Source of the DNA: a virus
IMG/VR virus record: IMGVR_UViG_3300044655_003102
Coordinates: 1 to 49,895 of that record
Strand: one strand, 5' to 3'
Length of the DNA: 49,895 nucleotides
In this document: piece by piece, positions 1 through 8,544 of the stretch
How positions within the stretch are numbered: position 1 is the stretch's first letter
Layout of the letters: each line of letters begins with the position of its first letter
Made by a program: the position numbers and the translations under genes
The notes under the pieces: model-generated
The model's input: only the letters and a program-made list of their open reading frames with translations
Database searches by the model: none
What the model was told of the DNA's origin: nothing

Positions 1-42
1 AACAACACAAGTGTACCTTTAAACATGGTAGTTTATGGCTAG
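1..42 (+). CDS. C-terminal end of head-tail adaptor (wraps round from 48721-49752)
   Basis: The first 42 bases are the last 13 codons and TAG stop of the adaptor gene that is complete at 48721-49752. Reading frame and sequence match exactly. It is a fragment only because the circular genome was cut here. It overlaps the start of the next gene (ATG at 35) by 8 bases. Confidence 0.9.
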   Translation, partial: NNTSVPLNMVVYG

Positions 43-185
43 TTTAAAAAATGTTAATTCTTCATTAGGTAAGTTTGTAAGAAAAAATTCACAAGATCCA
101 ATAGGTGTTTGTGATTATTCTGGGTTCATATTTAGTAAAAGTGATTTGCACAAACAATATGAATGGGTGGGTAACAGGTTGCAAT
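1..185. repeat. Terminal overlap, left copy
   Basis: Bases 1-185 are the same as 49711-49895 apart from T at 59 versus G at 49769. The overlap lies inside coding sequence (end of the adaptor, start of the next gene), so it looks like assembly closure of a circular or circularly permuted genome, not a separate terminal repeat element. Taking one copy gives a unit length of 49,710 bases. Confidence 0.9.
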
Positions 186-367
186 GGACTGGTTTTTTTG
201 TGGGTAAAGAATTTTTAGACAAACCAAATGAGCAACTTAGGTCACCTAAAATAAAGAACGACCCTAAAACAGTTTTAAATGCTAGGCCTATTTTAGATGG
301 AGAAGATGTAAGTAAAATTGGCGCAGATGTAAGACTTTCAAGATTAAACAACGTTACTTTTAAATAA
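35..367 (+). CDS. Conserved small virion protein (tail/neck region)
   Basis: A 110-residue protein between the head-tail adaptor and a fibre-like gene. The pattern CDYSGF, then HKQYEWVGNRLQWTGFFVG and NEQLRSPK resembles a small conserved protein that I recall from structural clusters of many podo- and siphophages. No catalytic motif is visible. Its ATG overlaps the adaptor stop by 8 bases and its TAA overlaps the next ATG as TAATG, so it is translationally coupled on both sides. The other copy of its start (49745) encodes Ala instead of Ser at residue 9. Family assignment is from memory; function unknown. Confidence 0.75.
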   Translation: MASLKNVNSSLGKFVRKNSQDPIGVCDYSGFIFSKSDLHKQYEWVGNRLQWTGFFVGKEFLDKPNEQLRSPKIKNDPKTVLNARPILDGEDVSKIGADVRLSRLNNVTFK

Positions 368-1845
368 TGATTAAAGACAAAGGTAGTTTTAATCCAGGTT
401 TCGACAGAAAAAAAGCGGAACTAATGGATCTAATTAATTCCGGAAATGGTTTAGATCCTGTTTATTATCTTTACGCAGTAAACTCCGGGTTTAATTCTAT
501 TAGTTCATCTAACATCAAAGGTGGTTTTTGTAATTTTTACGATGTTGTTGCTAAACAAATCAATGTGGATTTATTAGAAGCGGCTCTAATTATTGCAGAT
601 AAAGCTGTTGTTACAGAAATAGAAGCGACCACTGTTAATGTTGATACTGTAAATGCCAAGACAATTAATGTGGATAAAATTAATTCACAAAATATAGATA
701 ATAGTTTGTTAATTTCAACAAGATCTTTAGATGCACATCTAGTAACTGCCAAAGAAATTTTATCAGGTTCAATAGATGGTGGTAGTGTTTATGCTCTCAT
801 TTTAAGAGCTGAAGCAATGGGACATGGTGTTATTGTACCATTTTTGGGTAAATCAGTTGCTCCGGGTTTTTATACTGGATATGGTTCAATGGATGTAATG
901 GGTAATGTTACTATAAGACCTTCTTCTTTTACTGATATTTTTGTAGATAATAGTTTTAAATGTGAAACTAATGTTTTAACTAGTTTTCAAAGTAATTTGT
1001 TTACTAGTCATTCCAAGCTAGAAACTTTAATTACAAGTGATATGTCAATAGAAATAGAATCACCTTTGTTTACTTACGGTATACCAAATTTTACAGCAAT
1101 TAGAGCTACTGACTTGGAGTTTAAAGTACAAACTGGTGATTTTATAGATATAGGTACTGTGCAAAATTTAAAATTACACACTACTTTTAACAGTATTGAG
1201 TTAAACGAAGGTGGTATTAAAATAGATCCGGGTGTTCAATTTGAAGTTAACGGTTTATCTATTTTTCGTGGTAACATTGTTTGTGATGAAAATATAACAG
1301 CTGTTAAAAAAGTAGTTGGTACAGAAGCAATACAATTTGGAGAAATTGCTTTTAGATCAGAAAGCGCGGGTGCTTATTTTTGGCCAGCACCACCTATTGT
1401 TGTTGTACCTGTTCCTTCCCCTTTTCCTGAAATAGAAACTTTTGTAGGGCCATATTTAAGTTGTGAACCGGGTGAAAGCGGCATTTTAGTTTGGTCATCC
1501 GAACTTGTAATTGCAGAATCTGAGTTACCTGCTTTTTTTTCATATTTAAGTTGTACTGAAGGTGGTACGGGTGAATTGTATTGGACAGAAACAATAGTTC
1601 CACCAGCAATACCTCTTGATCCAATACCACAAGAGTACGTGGTTGGTCCATACCTTACTTGTGACGGTGAAACCGGTAACTTAAGGTGGGTTAGTACAAT
1701 TGTTACTAAGTACTTACCACCGGTACCAGCAGGTGAAGATAAAAGGCAAAGAATAGTAAGGAAAAAAGACATTTGCCACGGTGTTTTCAGTGGTGATAAA
1801 ATAACAATAAATGATAAACAATATAATATACCTAAAATAAAATGA
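367..1845 (+). CDS. Fibre-like or appendage structural protein with three C-terminal repeats
   Basis: A 492-residue protein. Residues about 75-110 hold short hydrophobic/polar repeats (ATTVNVDTVNAKTINVDKIN), typical of beta-helical or trimeric fibre stalks. The C-terminal part has three imperfect repeats (YLSCEPGESGILVWSSE, YLSCTEGGTGELYWTE, YLTCDGETGNLRWVS) joined by proline-rich linkers. The last residues are basic. It starts by TAATG overlap and ends by ATGA overlap with the phospholipase gene, so the three genes form one translational unit. A role as a tail appendage is inferred from position and repeat character; no named domain was recognised. Confidence 0.6.
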   Translation: MIKDKGSFNPGFDRKKAELMDLINSGNGLDPVYYLYAVNSGFNSISSSNIKGGFCNFYDVVAKQINVDLLEAALIIADKAVVTEIEATTVNVDTVNAKTINVDKINSQNIDNSLLISTRSLDAHLVTAKEILSGSIDGGSVYALILRAEAMGHGVIVPFLGKSVAPGFYTGYGSMDVMGNVTIRPSSFTDIFVDNSFKCETNVLTSFQSNLFTSHSKLETLITSDMSIEIESPLFTYGIPNFTAIRATDLEFKVQTGDFIDIGTVQNLKLHTTFNSIELNEGGIKIDPGVQFEVNGLSIFRGNIVCDENITAVKKVVGTEAIQFGEIAFRSESAGAYFWPAPPIVVVPVPSPFPEIETFVGPYLSCEPGESGILVWSSELVIAESELPAFFSYLSCTEGGTGELYWTETIVPPAIPLDPIPQEYVVGPYLTCDGETGNLRWVSTIVTKYLPPVPAGEDKRQRIVRKKDICHGVFSGDKITINDKQYNIPKIK

Positions 1846-2975
1846 TTAAAGAAATAACACCATGCTTATCAATAGATGGGGGAGGAATGAGGGGTCTTTT
1901 TAGTGCGTATTTTATGAAGTATTTTTGTGAAGATGCTAAAATAGACGGCAATAAACTTTATAATTATTTTCCAATAATTAGCGGAACATCTATTGGGGGA
2001 ATAAGTGCTTTGGCATACTCCATGGGTAAGAGCCCGGATGATATGATTGATTTTTTCATTAATAAAGGGCCTTTAATTTTTTATCCCCCAGTATCAACGG
2101 TACAAAAAATTAAAACAATATTGTACGGTGACGTTACTTTTTATTCAAACGAAGAATTGCGAAGGCAGATAGAGGGCGTTTTTGGAGATGCTAAAATGTA
2201 CCAATTAAAAACTACAACGTTAGTTACTTCTGTTGAAGTTTTTTATACTACTGTACCTGATGTTGGTAAAGATGTAACTAACGCAAGACCTGTGTTTTTT
2301 TCTAATGTAAAAATGCCAGGTTTTGAAGGTCAAACTTATAAAATTTCTGATGTTGCATTAGCCACTTCTGCGGCACCTTTGTATTTTCCACCTATCAAAA
2401 TAACAGATGTTTCCATTTTAGATAGTGTTTTTATAGATGGAGGAACTTATTTAAATAACACCACGGCCGGTAATTGGGCAATAGCTAATGCGTTACACCC
2501 AATTTCTAACAAAGTTTGTTTGCTTTCAGTGGGAACTGGTTTGGGAAGTATTGGTTTGTTTGACCCACAACCAGTTCCACCTGAAAAATTAGGTAAAGAA
2601 ATTTTAGAATTGGAAGAGTATGAACAATTTTTGTTAAAAAAAGGATATTCACAAGAAGAAATAAACAAAAAAGTTAAAGATATAATACCTGATTTTGGTA
2701 ATGTTTATTTGTTATTAGATATTTTAAGTTTGGGTATAACTGGTCCGCAAGAAGCAATTAACAAACAAGTTGAAATGCAATCTTTTTTCGGAACAAAATT
2801 AAGCAACAAAGATTTACATTATTATAGGTTTCAAAAAGTGTTAGATCCAAAGATAAACACAGAATTGGACAGCACTACCCCTGAGTTTTTACAATATATG
2901 CAAACAGCAGCTCAAAAACAATATAGTGATGACAAATTAAAAATTAGGGCTTTTATAGAACAATGTAATTTTTAG
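1842..2975 (+). CDS. Patatin-like phospholipase / lipid acyl hydrolase
   Basis: A 377-residue protein with all the marks of the patatin family, which uses a Ser-Asp dyad to cleave acyl chains from phospholipids. Visible motifs: oxyanion hole DGGGMRG at residues 12-18, nucleophile elbow GTSIGG at 48-53 (Ser50), the conserved ATSAAP stretch at 174-179, and DGG at 199-201 (Asp199). The site therefore looks intact. There is no signal peptide or clear membrane segment. It overlaps the fibre-like gene by 4 bases (ATGA) and is followed by a promoter for the next fibre genes. Family known: patatins act in bacterial virulence, including vacuole escape by Rickettsia. Inferred: membrane damage at entry or lysis, or a virion enzyme, given its place among tail genes. 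Confidence 0.9.
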   Translation: MIKEITPCLSIDGGGMRGLFSAYFMKYFCEDAKIDGNKLYNYFPIISGTSIGGISALAYSMGKSPDDMIDFFINKGPLIFYPPVSTVQKIKTILYGDVTFYSNEELRRQIEGVFGDAKMYQLKTTTLVTSVEVFYTTVPDVGKDVTNARPVFFSNVKMPGFEGQTYKISDVALATSAAPLYFPPIKITDVSILDSVFIDGGTYLNNTTAGNWAIANALHPISNKVCLLSVGTGLGSIGLFDPQPVPPEKLGKEILELEEYEQFLLKKGYSQEEINKKVKDIIPDFGNVYLLLDILSLGITGPQEAINKQVEMQSFFGTKLSNKDLHYYRFQKVLDPKINTELDSTTPEFLQYMQTAAQKQYSDDKLKIRAFIEQCNF

Positions 2976-2976
2976 C

Positions 2977-3005
2977 TTGATTGTTTATTAAAATTAATAT
3001 ATAAT
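2977..3005 (+). promoter_or_regulatory. Sigma70-type promoter for the tail-fibre genes
   Basis: TTGATT at 2977-2982, a 17-base spacer and a perfect TATAAT at 3000-3005. It lies directly after the phospholipase stop and about 37 bases before the next ATG. It would drive 3043 onward. Confidence 0.7.
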
Positions 3006-3042
3006 AAAACATACTTTTAACTTAAAACAACAACAAAGTAAT

Positions 3043-3492
3043 ATGGCAGATATATCTTCTATAACCCAATTTTCGGGAATAACAATAACAAGTGATCAAG
3101 ACACTGGTTCAACTAACAAAAACGCAACTTTTGCTGTGCCTAGTTTAACAACGGCACAAAAAAATGCATTAGAAAACGTAACACCCTATACAGTTGGGGC
3201 TAATAACAATGTAAGAATTAGACCTGGAACTATAGTTTACGATATCACACTTAACACTTTACAAATTTTTAGAAGGGGTGTTTGGGAAAATGCATCTACA
3301 TCAGCTACAACAGCTACGGGGGCTGGTCTTGTAACAGGAACACCTTTAATTTTACCTAGTGGAACATCAGCATTAGTTGAAGTTGCAGGTAATGCTGTTA
3401 ATGGTTTCATATATTACAACACAACCGCAGGTAATGTGAGAGCTTACATTACAGCTGGCGGTGCTGGTTGGAAAACTGTAACTATAGCGTAG
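3043..3492 (+). CDS. Short tail fibre-like protein
   Basis: A 149-residue protein. Residues about 33-80 follow the common phage fibre pattern TTAQKNALxxxTP...GTIVYD...LNTLQIFRRGVWEN, in which a TTA(Q/E)R region precedes a strand carrying IVYNT/D and a terminal W. The rest is rich in Thr, Ala and Gly. The same pattern recurs in the next gene, so the two are partial paralogues. First gene after the promoter at 2977. Likely a tail-tip or fibre component; receptor unknown. Confidence 0.65.
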   Translation: MADISSITQFSGITITSDQDTGSTNKNATFAVPSLTTAQKNALENVTPYTVGANNNVRIRPGTIVYDITLNTLQIFRRGVWENASTSATTATGAGLVTGTPLILPSGTSALVEVAGNAVNGFIYYNTTAGNVRAYITAGGAGWKTVTIA

Positions 3493-3498
3493 GTCAAA

Positions 3499-5202
3499 AT
3501 GCCATTTCAAAAAAATAATATTGTTCCAATAACTCAACTAACTAGTTTAAGTATTAATTATCAGAACAATAATAGTGTTCTTTCTGTTTCTAGTGTAACC
3601 ACACTAGAAAGAAATGGCCTTGTAAATGAGATATCGGATATTAACTTACAAGGCTACCTAAGACCAGGTTCTATAGTATATAATACAGACACAAACTCTT
3701 TTGAGGGAAAAAGCAACGCTGGTTGGGTTAGTTTTGGCGGCAAACAAAACGCTGTTGTTTTTCAAGAAACACTAGTTCCAGCTGCTATAAATTATGTTCC
3801 TGTGTTTAATGATAATACTGGAACTGTGGTTAAATCATCGGGTATGAGACTACAACCTTACGCCAGAGTTCCTTTGAAAGAAGGTGCTAATGACCCTACG
3901 GGATTGTGGCAAATTAGTGAATTGGGTGCAATTCAATTTGGAGATAGTACAAGTACGGGTAATAATGGTGTAATTTTACTAGATAGTTTAACACCAGTTT
4001 CTTTTCAAGAAAATGGTAACAACTCTTGCACAATATTTTCATCAGGTTTACCAGAAGGTTCTAGTTCTCCTAGTGCTACTTTAGAAATTAATTCTAAAGA
4101 TGGTGCTTTGTTATTATCGCGTTTAACTACAGCTGAAAGGGATTCTTTAGATACACCAGTAGATGGTATGTTGTTCTATAATTCAGACAGTGGAAAGTTA
4201 ACTTGTCGTCAAAACGCACAATGGAAAGAGTTAGATAATAGCGGTGGTAACGTTGTTGGCCCTAGTTCATCTGGGATAACAAACATTGTTTCTTTTGCTT
4301 CAACAGATGGGAAACTAATTAGTGATACAAACATTGAAAGTAAAAACTTAGTTCTAACAACTTTGGACAGAGTAACGGAACAAGACGTTGTTTCTTGGGG
4401 ATACGATTTAAATGGAAACAAAACCCTTAGAGACACTGGCATTAATTTTGAAGACCTTGCTATTGTTGCTACTGATAGACAATTTATTACCCAATACAAT
4501 TTAGTTACTTGGGGAGAAAAATCAGGTGGTATGACAGGTAGGCCAACTTTAGTAGACCAAGGTCATGTAAGGGCAATTATGGGGACTGGTGACACTACCG
4601 GTTTAGGTCAATTGTCTTTTGTTAACAACGACCAAGTTAAACCATCAGTGGCTTTTGGTAACATTTTTGGTGATTATTTAACGCCAAACAGACCTGTTAG
4701 CATAATTGAAGTTGACGCTTATAATGCTATGTTGCAAAAAGTAAAGTACAGAATAGGGGTTAACATTAACGCGGGAACAGGTGGTTCGGCCAAACCTTTC
4801 GTGTTCATATTTCCAACAGGTTTTCCGGCAGAAGGTTCTGTTTTAAAAGTAAAGAGCACTGGTGAAACTTATTGGGAAGTTGCGTCTAAATATAATTCTG
4901 TAGTTTTAAACCAACAACAAGTTTCTAAAACAAATAACAAATATACTGTTTGTGATGAAAATATAGTTTTAGTTGACACATCAAAAAATGAAAGTTTTGT
5001 ATTTTTAGGTGATATTGTTGAAAATAATGGAAAATTTATCATAGTTAAAGATACCGAAGGTTTTGCTTCTAAGAACAAAATAACAATAATGGTAGATGAA
5101 ACCGGTAAAAATAAGATAGAAGATTCTGAACAAATTATAATAAACAATAACTACGGTTCTATTAAATTTTATTGCACTGGAGAAAAATGGGTAAAATTGT
5201 AA
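3499..5202 (+). CDS. Tail fibre / receptor-binding-type protein
   Basis: A 567-residue protein with the fibre motif twice: near residues 32-80 (TTLERNGL...GSIVYNTDTNSFEGKSNAGW) and near 205-250 (LTTAERDSL...DGMLFYNSDSGKLTCRQNAQW). The C-terminus (FYCTGEKWVKL) resembles the terminal strand of many fibre proteins, where it closes the trimer. No peptidase, glycanase or chaperone domain is seen. It is in an operon with 3043-3492 and overlaps the start of the beta-barrel gene by 16 bases. Receptor binding is inferred from position and motif. Confidence 0.7.
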   Translation: MPFQKNNIVPITQLTSLSINYQNNNSVLSVSSVTTLERNGLVNEISDINLQGYLRPGSIVYNTDTNSFEGKSNAGWVSFGGKQNAVVFQETLVPAAINYVPVFNDNTGTVVKSSGMRLQPYARVPLKEGANDPTGLWQISELGAIQFGDSTSTGNNGVILLDSLTPVSFQENGNNSCTIFSSGLPEGSSSPSATLEINSKDGALLLSRLTTAERDSLDTPVDGMLFYNSDSGKLTCRQNAQWKELDNSGGNVVGPSSSGITNIVSFASTDGKLISDTNIESKNLVLTTLDRVTEQDVVSWGYDLNGNKTLRDTGINFEDLAIVATDRQFITQYNLVTWGEKSGGMTGRPTLVDQGHVRAIMGTGDTTGLGQLSFVNNDQVKPSVAFGNIFGDYLTPNRPVSIIEVDAYNAMLQKVKYRIGVNINAGTGGSAKPFVFIFPTGFPAEGSVLKVKSTGETYWEVASKYNSVVLNQQQVSKTNNKYTVCDENIVLVDTSKNESFVFLGDIVENNGKFIIVKDTEGFASKNKITIMVDETGKNKIEDSEQIIINNNYGSIKFYCTGEKWVKL

Positions 5203-5882
5203 AAACTTTATTTTTAGTTTTATTGTTATCACAAAATGCATTTGCTAAAAATGTTGTGTTTGATGATTTTTATTTAAAAAAAGGCCTTAGCTTAAATTCT
5301 ATACAGAAAAAGAAAATAGCTAATGAAAACTATAACGGTCACGATAAGTTCAAAGTTTTCGTACCTTCTTTTGAATATGCAATAGGTACAAAAATACAAG
5401 ATTTTTACAATACAAGATTAGAATTTTCAATACATCATTTGTTTGAAACAAACTCAAAAGAAACTACAATAAGCAAATATAGTAACGACAAATTCTTGAT
5501 AGATCACGAGTATCAGAACACTGGGGCTTATATTAGTTCTTACATGGACTTTTACATGACAAAGGGCCTTAGTGTCAATGTTGGCGGCGGTATTGGTATT
5601 ATTGTTAACAGAGAAAAAGCAAGTGGTGTTGTTGTTAACACAGAGAATGACATTGAAAGTCAAGTTTTAGAGAATGTACCGGCTAAGGAACGTTTGAATT
5701 TTTCATTTAAGTTATTAACCGGTATTTCCTACTATTTTAACGATAATTTTGCAGCTGATTTAACTGGTGCTTATATATACTTTGGTAAAAACAAACCCCA
5801 TGTTATAGACAATATTAATTGTACTAATAAAAGAAAATATGATAGTAAATCAATAGTTTTAACTTTAAGGCACAAAATATGA
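5187..5882 (+). CDS. Secreted outer-membrane beta-barrel protein
   Basis: I place the start at ATG 5187 (231 residues), not further upstream. GGAG at 5179-5182 is at the right distance, and the start gives a textbook signal peptide: MGK, a hydrophobic core LFLVLLL, then AFA-K cleavage near residue 20. The mature part has alternating beta strands separated by polar loops (YISSYMDFYMTKGLSVNVGGGIG, FSFKLLTGISYYF, AADLTGAYIYFG), as in 8-stranded OmpA/Msp-like barrels. It ends LRHKI without the usual C-terminal Phe. It overlaps the fibre gene before it and the coiled-coil gene after it (ATGA). It probably sits in the infected cell's outer membrane, for example to block superinfection; this is inference. 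Confidence 0.7.
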   Translation: MGKIVKTLFLVLLLSQNAFAKNVVFDDFYLKKGLSLNSIQKKKIANENYNGHDKFKVFVPSFEYAIGTKIQDFYNTRLEFSIHHLFETNSKETTISKYSNDKFLIDHEYQNTGAYISSYMDFYMTKGLSVNVGGGIGIIVNREKASGVVVNTENDIESQVLENVPAKERLNFSFKLLTGISYYFNDNFAADLTGAYIYFGKNKPHVIDNINCTNKRKYDSKSIVLTLRHKI

Positions 5883-7225
5883 AAAGATCCGTTTATAGTA
5901 ATGCTAGTCAACCGTTTTCAAAAGTATCAATTGAACACAAACAATTAGAGATTATTGAAAAACAAAACAGCAAAAGTGAAAACCTAACTACTCAAGAAAC
6001 AAATCCAATTTTAAATAGTGATAACACTTCTAATTCTGCATACACAAGTTACAATGTTTCGCAAAATTTGTCACAAAATCTAAACGTTTTTAAAAAGTCA
6101 GATGCCGAAGATCAGTTGAGGTCTAAGGATATTCAAATAGCTACGTTAAACGCTAATATTGAAAGTTTACAAGAACAATTGCGCAAAAAAGAAATAAGCA
6201 CTTATTCTTTAAAAACAACAAATCAAAGTTTGCAAGAGCAATTAGGATCTAAAGAAATAGAAATAGCAACTTTAAATTTTAATGTATCAAATTTAACAAG
6301 TCAACTTAGCCAAAAAGAAAGTTTACAAGAGGAGGTTCGACAAAAAGAAATTGCGGCTTTAAATTCTAATATCTCAAGTTTAAATGATCAACTAAATCAA
6401 AAAGAAAGTAACATTAGAACCATTGTTGTTTTAAAGGAAAGTTTACAAGAAGAACTAAGACAAAAAGAAATAGAAATAGCCACGTTAAAGTTGCAAAATA
6501 GTAATTTGTCTTTGCAATTAACTGAAAAAGAACAACAAAATAATTCTTCAAATACTTTAAATGAGAATTTAGAACAAACTATCTTACAAAAAGATTTAGA
6601 GATAGAACGTTTTGTAAGAAAAGATTTAGTAAGCAAATCGGAATGCGATAGTTTGAAACTAGAGTTTAAATTAGAATTAAAAAGCAAACAACAAGAAATT
6701 GAAAATTTGCAACAGAAAATAGCAATGATGGTGGAACAACACAGATTAAGCAAAGAAAATTTTGATCATAAAATTTCTATGTTAAACGAACAAATTTTAG
6801 AACAAAAAGAGTCTAAAAAGCAATTTTCTGATGAATTAAAAGAATTAAAATTAGACAAAAAAACATTAAGAAAAGAAAAATCAGAGTTAGAAAACAAAAT
6901 TAAAGGTTTGGCAAAAAAAGAAAGTGAAAAAAATACAACTATTGATTTGTTAAAAAAACAAATAGGTGATGTTTATAAATTCATGGATAGCATTAATTTA
7001 AGTTCAAAAAAATCATCTATAAAAGATGATAGTGATTTTGAAGATATGTTAACACCAGCTAAAGTTAAAAAAGACATGTCTTTTATTGTTTTTAAACAGG
7101 AGTTAGATAACCAAGCGAATATATCAGGAGAATTAGCACAATCTATATATGTTAGTGAGGAGTTACTTTCTGAAAATCAAAAATTAACAGGTGATATAAT
7201 TCAAAAAATTGAAGAAGAAATTTAA
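5879..7225 (+). CDS. Long coiled-coil protein with internal repeats
   Basis: A 448-residue protein, almost wholly coiled coil from about residue 75 to 370. Repeated units of about 30-40 residues carry variants of ESLQEQLRxKEIEIATLN. The N-terminus is Ser/Asn/Thr-rich and low in structure; the C-terminal 60 residues are a short helical domain. No signal peptide, membrane segment or enzyme motif is visible. It starts by ATGA overlap with the beta-barrel gene and ends one base before the adaptor gene, so it is expressed with virion and surface genes. It could be a structural rod or an intracellular effector-like protein; the sequence does not decide. Confidence 0.55.
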   Translation: MKRSVYSNASQPFSKVSIEHKQLEIIEKQNSKSENLTTQETNPILNSDNTSNSAYTSYNVSQNLSQNLNVFKKSDAEDQLRSKDIQIATLNANIESLQEQLRKKEISTYSLKTTNQSLQEQLGSKEIEIATLNFNVSNLTSQLSQKESLQEEVRQKEIAALNSNISSLNDQLNQKESNIRTIVVLKESLQEELRQKEIEIATLKLQNSNLSLQLTEKEQQNNSSNTLNENLEQTILQKDLEIERFVRKDLVSKSECDSLKLEFKLELKSKQQEIENLQQKIAMMVEQHRLSKENFDHKISMLNEQILEQKESKKQFSDELKELKLDKKTLRKEKSELENKIKGLAKKESEKNTTIDLLKKQIGDVYKFMDSINLSSKKSSIKDDSDFEDMLTPAKVKKDMSFIVFKQELDNQANISGELAQSIYVSEELLSENQKLTGDIIQKIEEEI

Positions 7226-7936
7226 ATGTCAATTACTTTTGTAGCATTAAAAGATAGAATCAAAAGGTACATGAATAAAAGTTCTGATTTTCTAACAGAT
7301 GAACTTTTAGCAGATTGTATACAAATGGGTCAATACAGGTTATGGAGAGAATTAAAAGACTTGGGTTTTGAGTTTATACAACAATATAATTCACTGTTTA
7401 CCTCCGGTTCTCCTGTTATAACAAAACCTGCAAATTGGGACAGCACAATATCTCTGTCTTATAAATATCAAATTTTACCAAACGAAGATAGAATACAAAC
7501 AATGTTTCCTAGGAACTTTGAATTTTGTTCTAACTATTGTGCACCAACAATACAAGAACCAAACGGTTCTATACCTTTGTTTTATTGTGATCATCAGGAG
7601 AATTTAAGGGCCAACACTGATCCTAATATATCTACTGGTAACAACAACGCTTATACTGGTATATACGTATCTCCTACGCCTTTTAAACGTTACCCTTACA
7701 CTTTAATATATAGACAAAAACCAAATTTAACTCCTGATGATGAAAACAATTTATTGTTTGTTAAATTTCCAGATTTGTTATTTTATTCGTGTATGATCGA
7801 AACTTTGTCAGCTGCAAATAATGATTCAAGATTACCTTCTTTCAAAGACATGTATGAAAAATCTTTGATGGATGCCAACTCTCAAAATGAGAAACGGGTA
7901 TTTTCTAGATCCGTTAAATTTGATAACGAGTTATAA
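7226..7936 (+). CDS. Phage adaptor / head-completion protein
   Basis: A 236-residue protein. The N-terminal helices (FVALKDRIKRYMNKSSDFLT...CIQMGQYRLWRELKDL) and the C-terminal stretch FPDLLFYSCMIETLSAANND followed by a helix ending DANSQNEKR match a family of phage adaptor proteins found near the head-tail junction of podophages. It would sit in the connector below the portal. It is the last gene of the rightward late region. Its stop lies within the truncated repeat at the end of the hsdS array, so two unrelated modules abut with no spacer and no visible terminator. Confidence 0.7.
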   Translation: MSITFVALKDRIKRYMNKSSDFLTDELLADCIQMGQYRLWRELKDLGFEFIQQYNSLFTSGSPVITKPANWDSTISLSYKYQILPNEDRIQTMFPRNFEFCSNYCAPTIQEPNGSIPLFYCDHQENLRANTDPNISTGNNNAYTGIYVSPTPFKRYPYTLIYRQKPNLTPDDENNLLFVKFPDLLFYSCMIETLSAANNDSRLPSFKDMYEKSLMDANSQNEKRVFSRSVKFDNEL

Positions 7937-7960
7937 TTTCCAAATTATCTTTTCTATCAT
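7931..7960 (-). pseudogene. Vestigial start of a fifth half-hsdS module
   Basis: After the last hsdS stop the sequence continues as ATGA overlap into a new start codon and codons for MIEKIIWK, identical to the start of the hsdS at 7957-8544. It then runs into the end of the adaptor gene and stops at once. This is what remains when a repeat-mediated deletion or the insertion event ends inside a module junction. Confidence 0.6.
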
Positions 7961-7988
7961 TTTTCCTTAAAGCTTAATAGCTTGTCTC
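7937..7988. repeat. 52-bp direct repeat at hsdS module end (copy 1)
   Basis: Identical over 52 bases to 8521-8572. It spans the codons for the C-terminal tail of one half-HsdS, the ATGA junction and the first codons of the next module. Diverged versions lie around 9123-9175 and 9725-9775. The repeats are suited to unequal recombination that adds or removes specificity modules. Confidence 0.85.
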
Positions 7989-8544
7989 GATAATGCTCAT
8001 ATTGTTTACGACGAGCCGCGATTTCTGCTGGTAAGCCTTCCGATATGTCACTGACCAAGGTATTGAATTTATCAAGGATAGAGACGATACGATTTTGTTC
8101 TGATAGTGATGGGATGGGGATTTTATAATTCATTATAGCCGCTTTACTGCCGCGTGGCATTTTTGCGCCTTTCGCGTTCTGCATATTGTAGTCAAAAAAT
8201 TTATCATTTGCCAAAACCTGATATAAATATCGAGGGTTTAGATGTTCTTTCTGGGCGTCTTTTATCCGTATTACCAAAACATCACCATTCGTTCCGCCTC
8301 TGCGGTCGGCATGCCAAATCTTTTTTAGATGTGGGCGGATGTTTCCAAGCAAAATATCGTCGCTTTCATAACATGTGAAATTGCCGATCTCTGGTACATA
8401 GTTCGAAGTCATTTTTCCAACACAATTTTGCAAAAGGTTATCAACCCCAACATAATTATCATGGTCTAAATTCGTAGCAGGGATGCGGGTTTTTGAATAC
8501 ATGCAAATCTCACCTAATGTTTTCCAAATTATCTTTTCTATCAT
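7957..8544 (-). CDS. hsdS: Half-size HsdS specificity subunit, type B (module 4)
   Basis: A 195-residue protein. Full HsdS subunits are about 400 residues with two target-recognition domains (TRDs), each followed by a conserved helix. This one has a single TRD. It starts EKIIWKTLGEIC, the sequence that normally opens the second half of an HsdS, and ends with IPIPSLSEQNRIVSILDKF, SEGLPAEIAARRKQYEHYRDKLLSFKEK. Its TRD (about residues 15-135) is unlike the other three. It starts by ATGA overlap with module 3, with AAGGA just upstream. GC content here is higher than in the phage genes. It would need to dimerise or pair with another half to contact HsdM and a bipartite DNA site. Confidence 0.85.
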   Translation of the reverse strand: MIEKIIWKTLGEICMYSKTRIPATNLDHDNYVGVDNLLQNCVGKMTSNYVPEIGNFTCYESDDILLGNIRPHLKKIWHADRRGGTNGDVLVIRIKDAQKEHLNPRYLYQVLANDKFFDYNMQNAKGAKMPRGSKAAIMNYKIPIPSLSEQNRIVSILDKFNTLVSDISEGLPAEIAARRKQYEHYRDKLLSFKEK

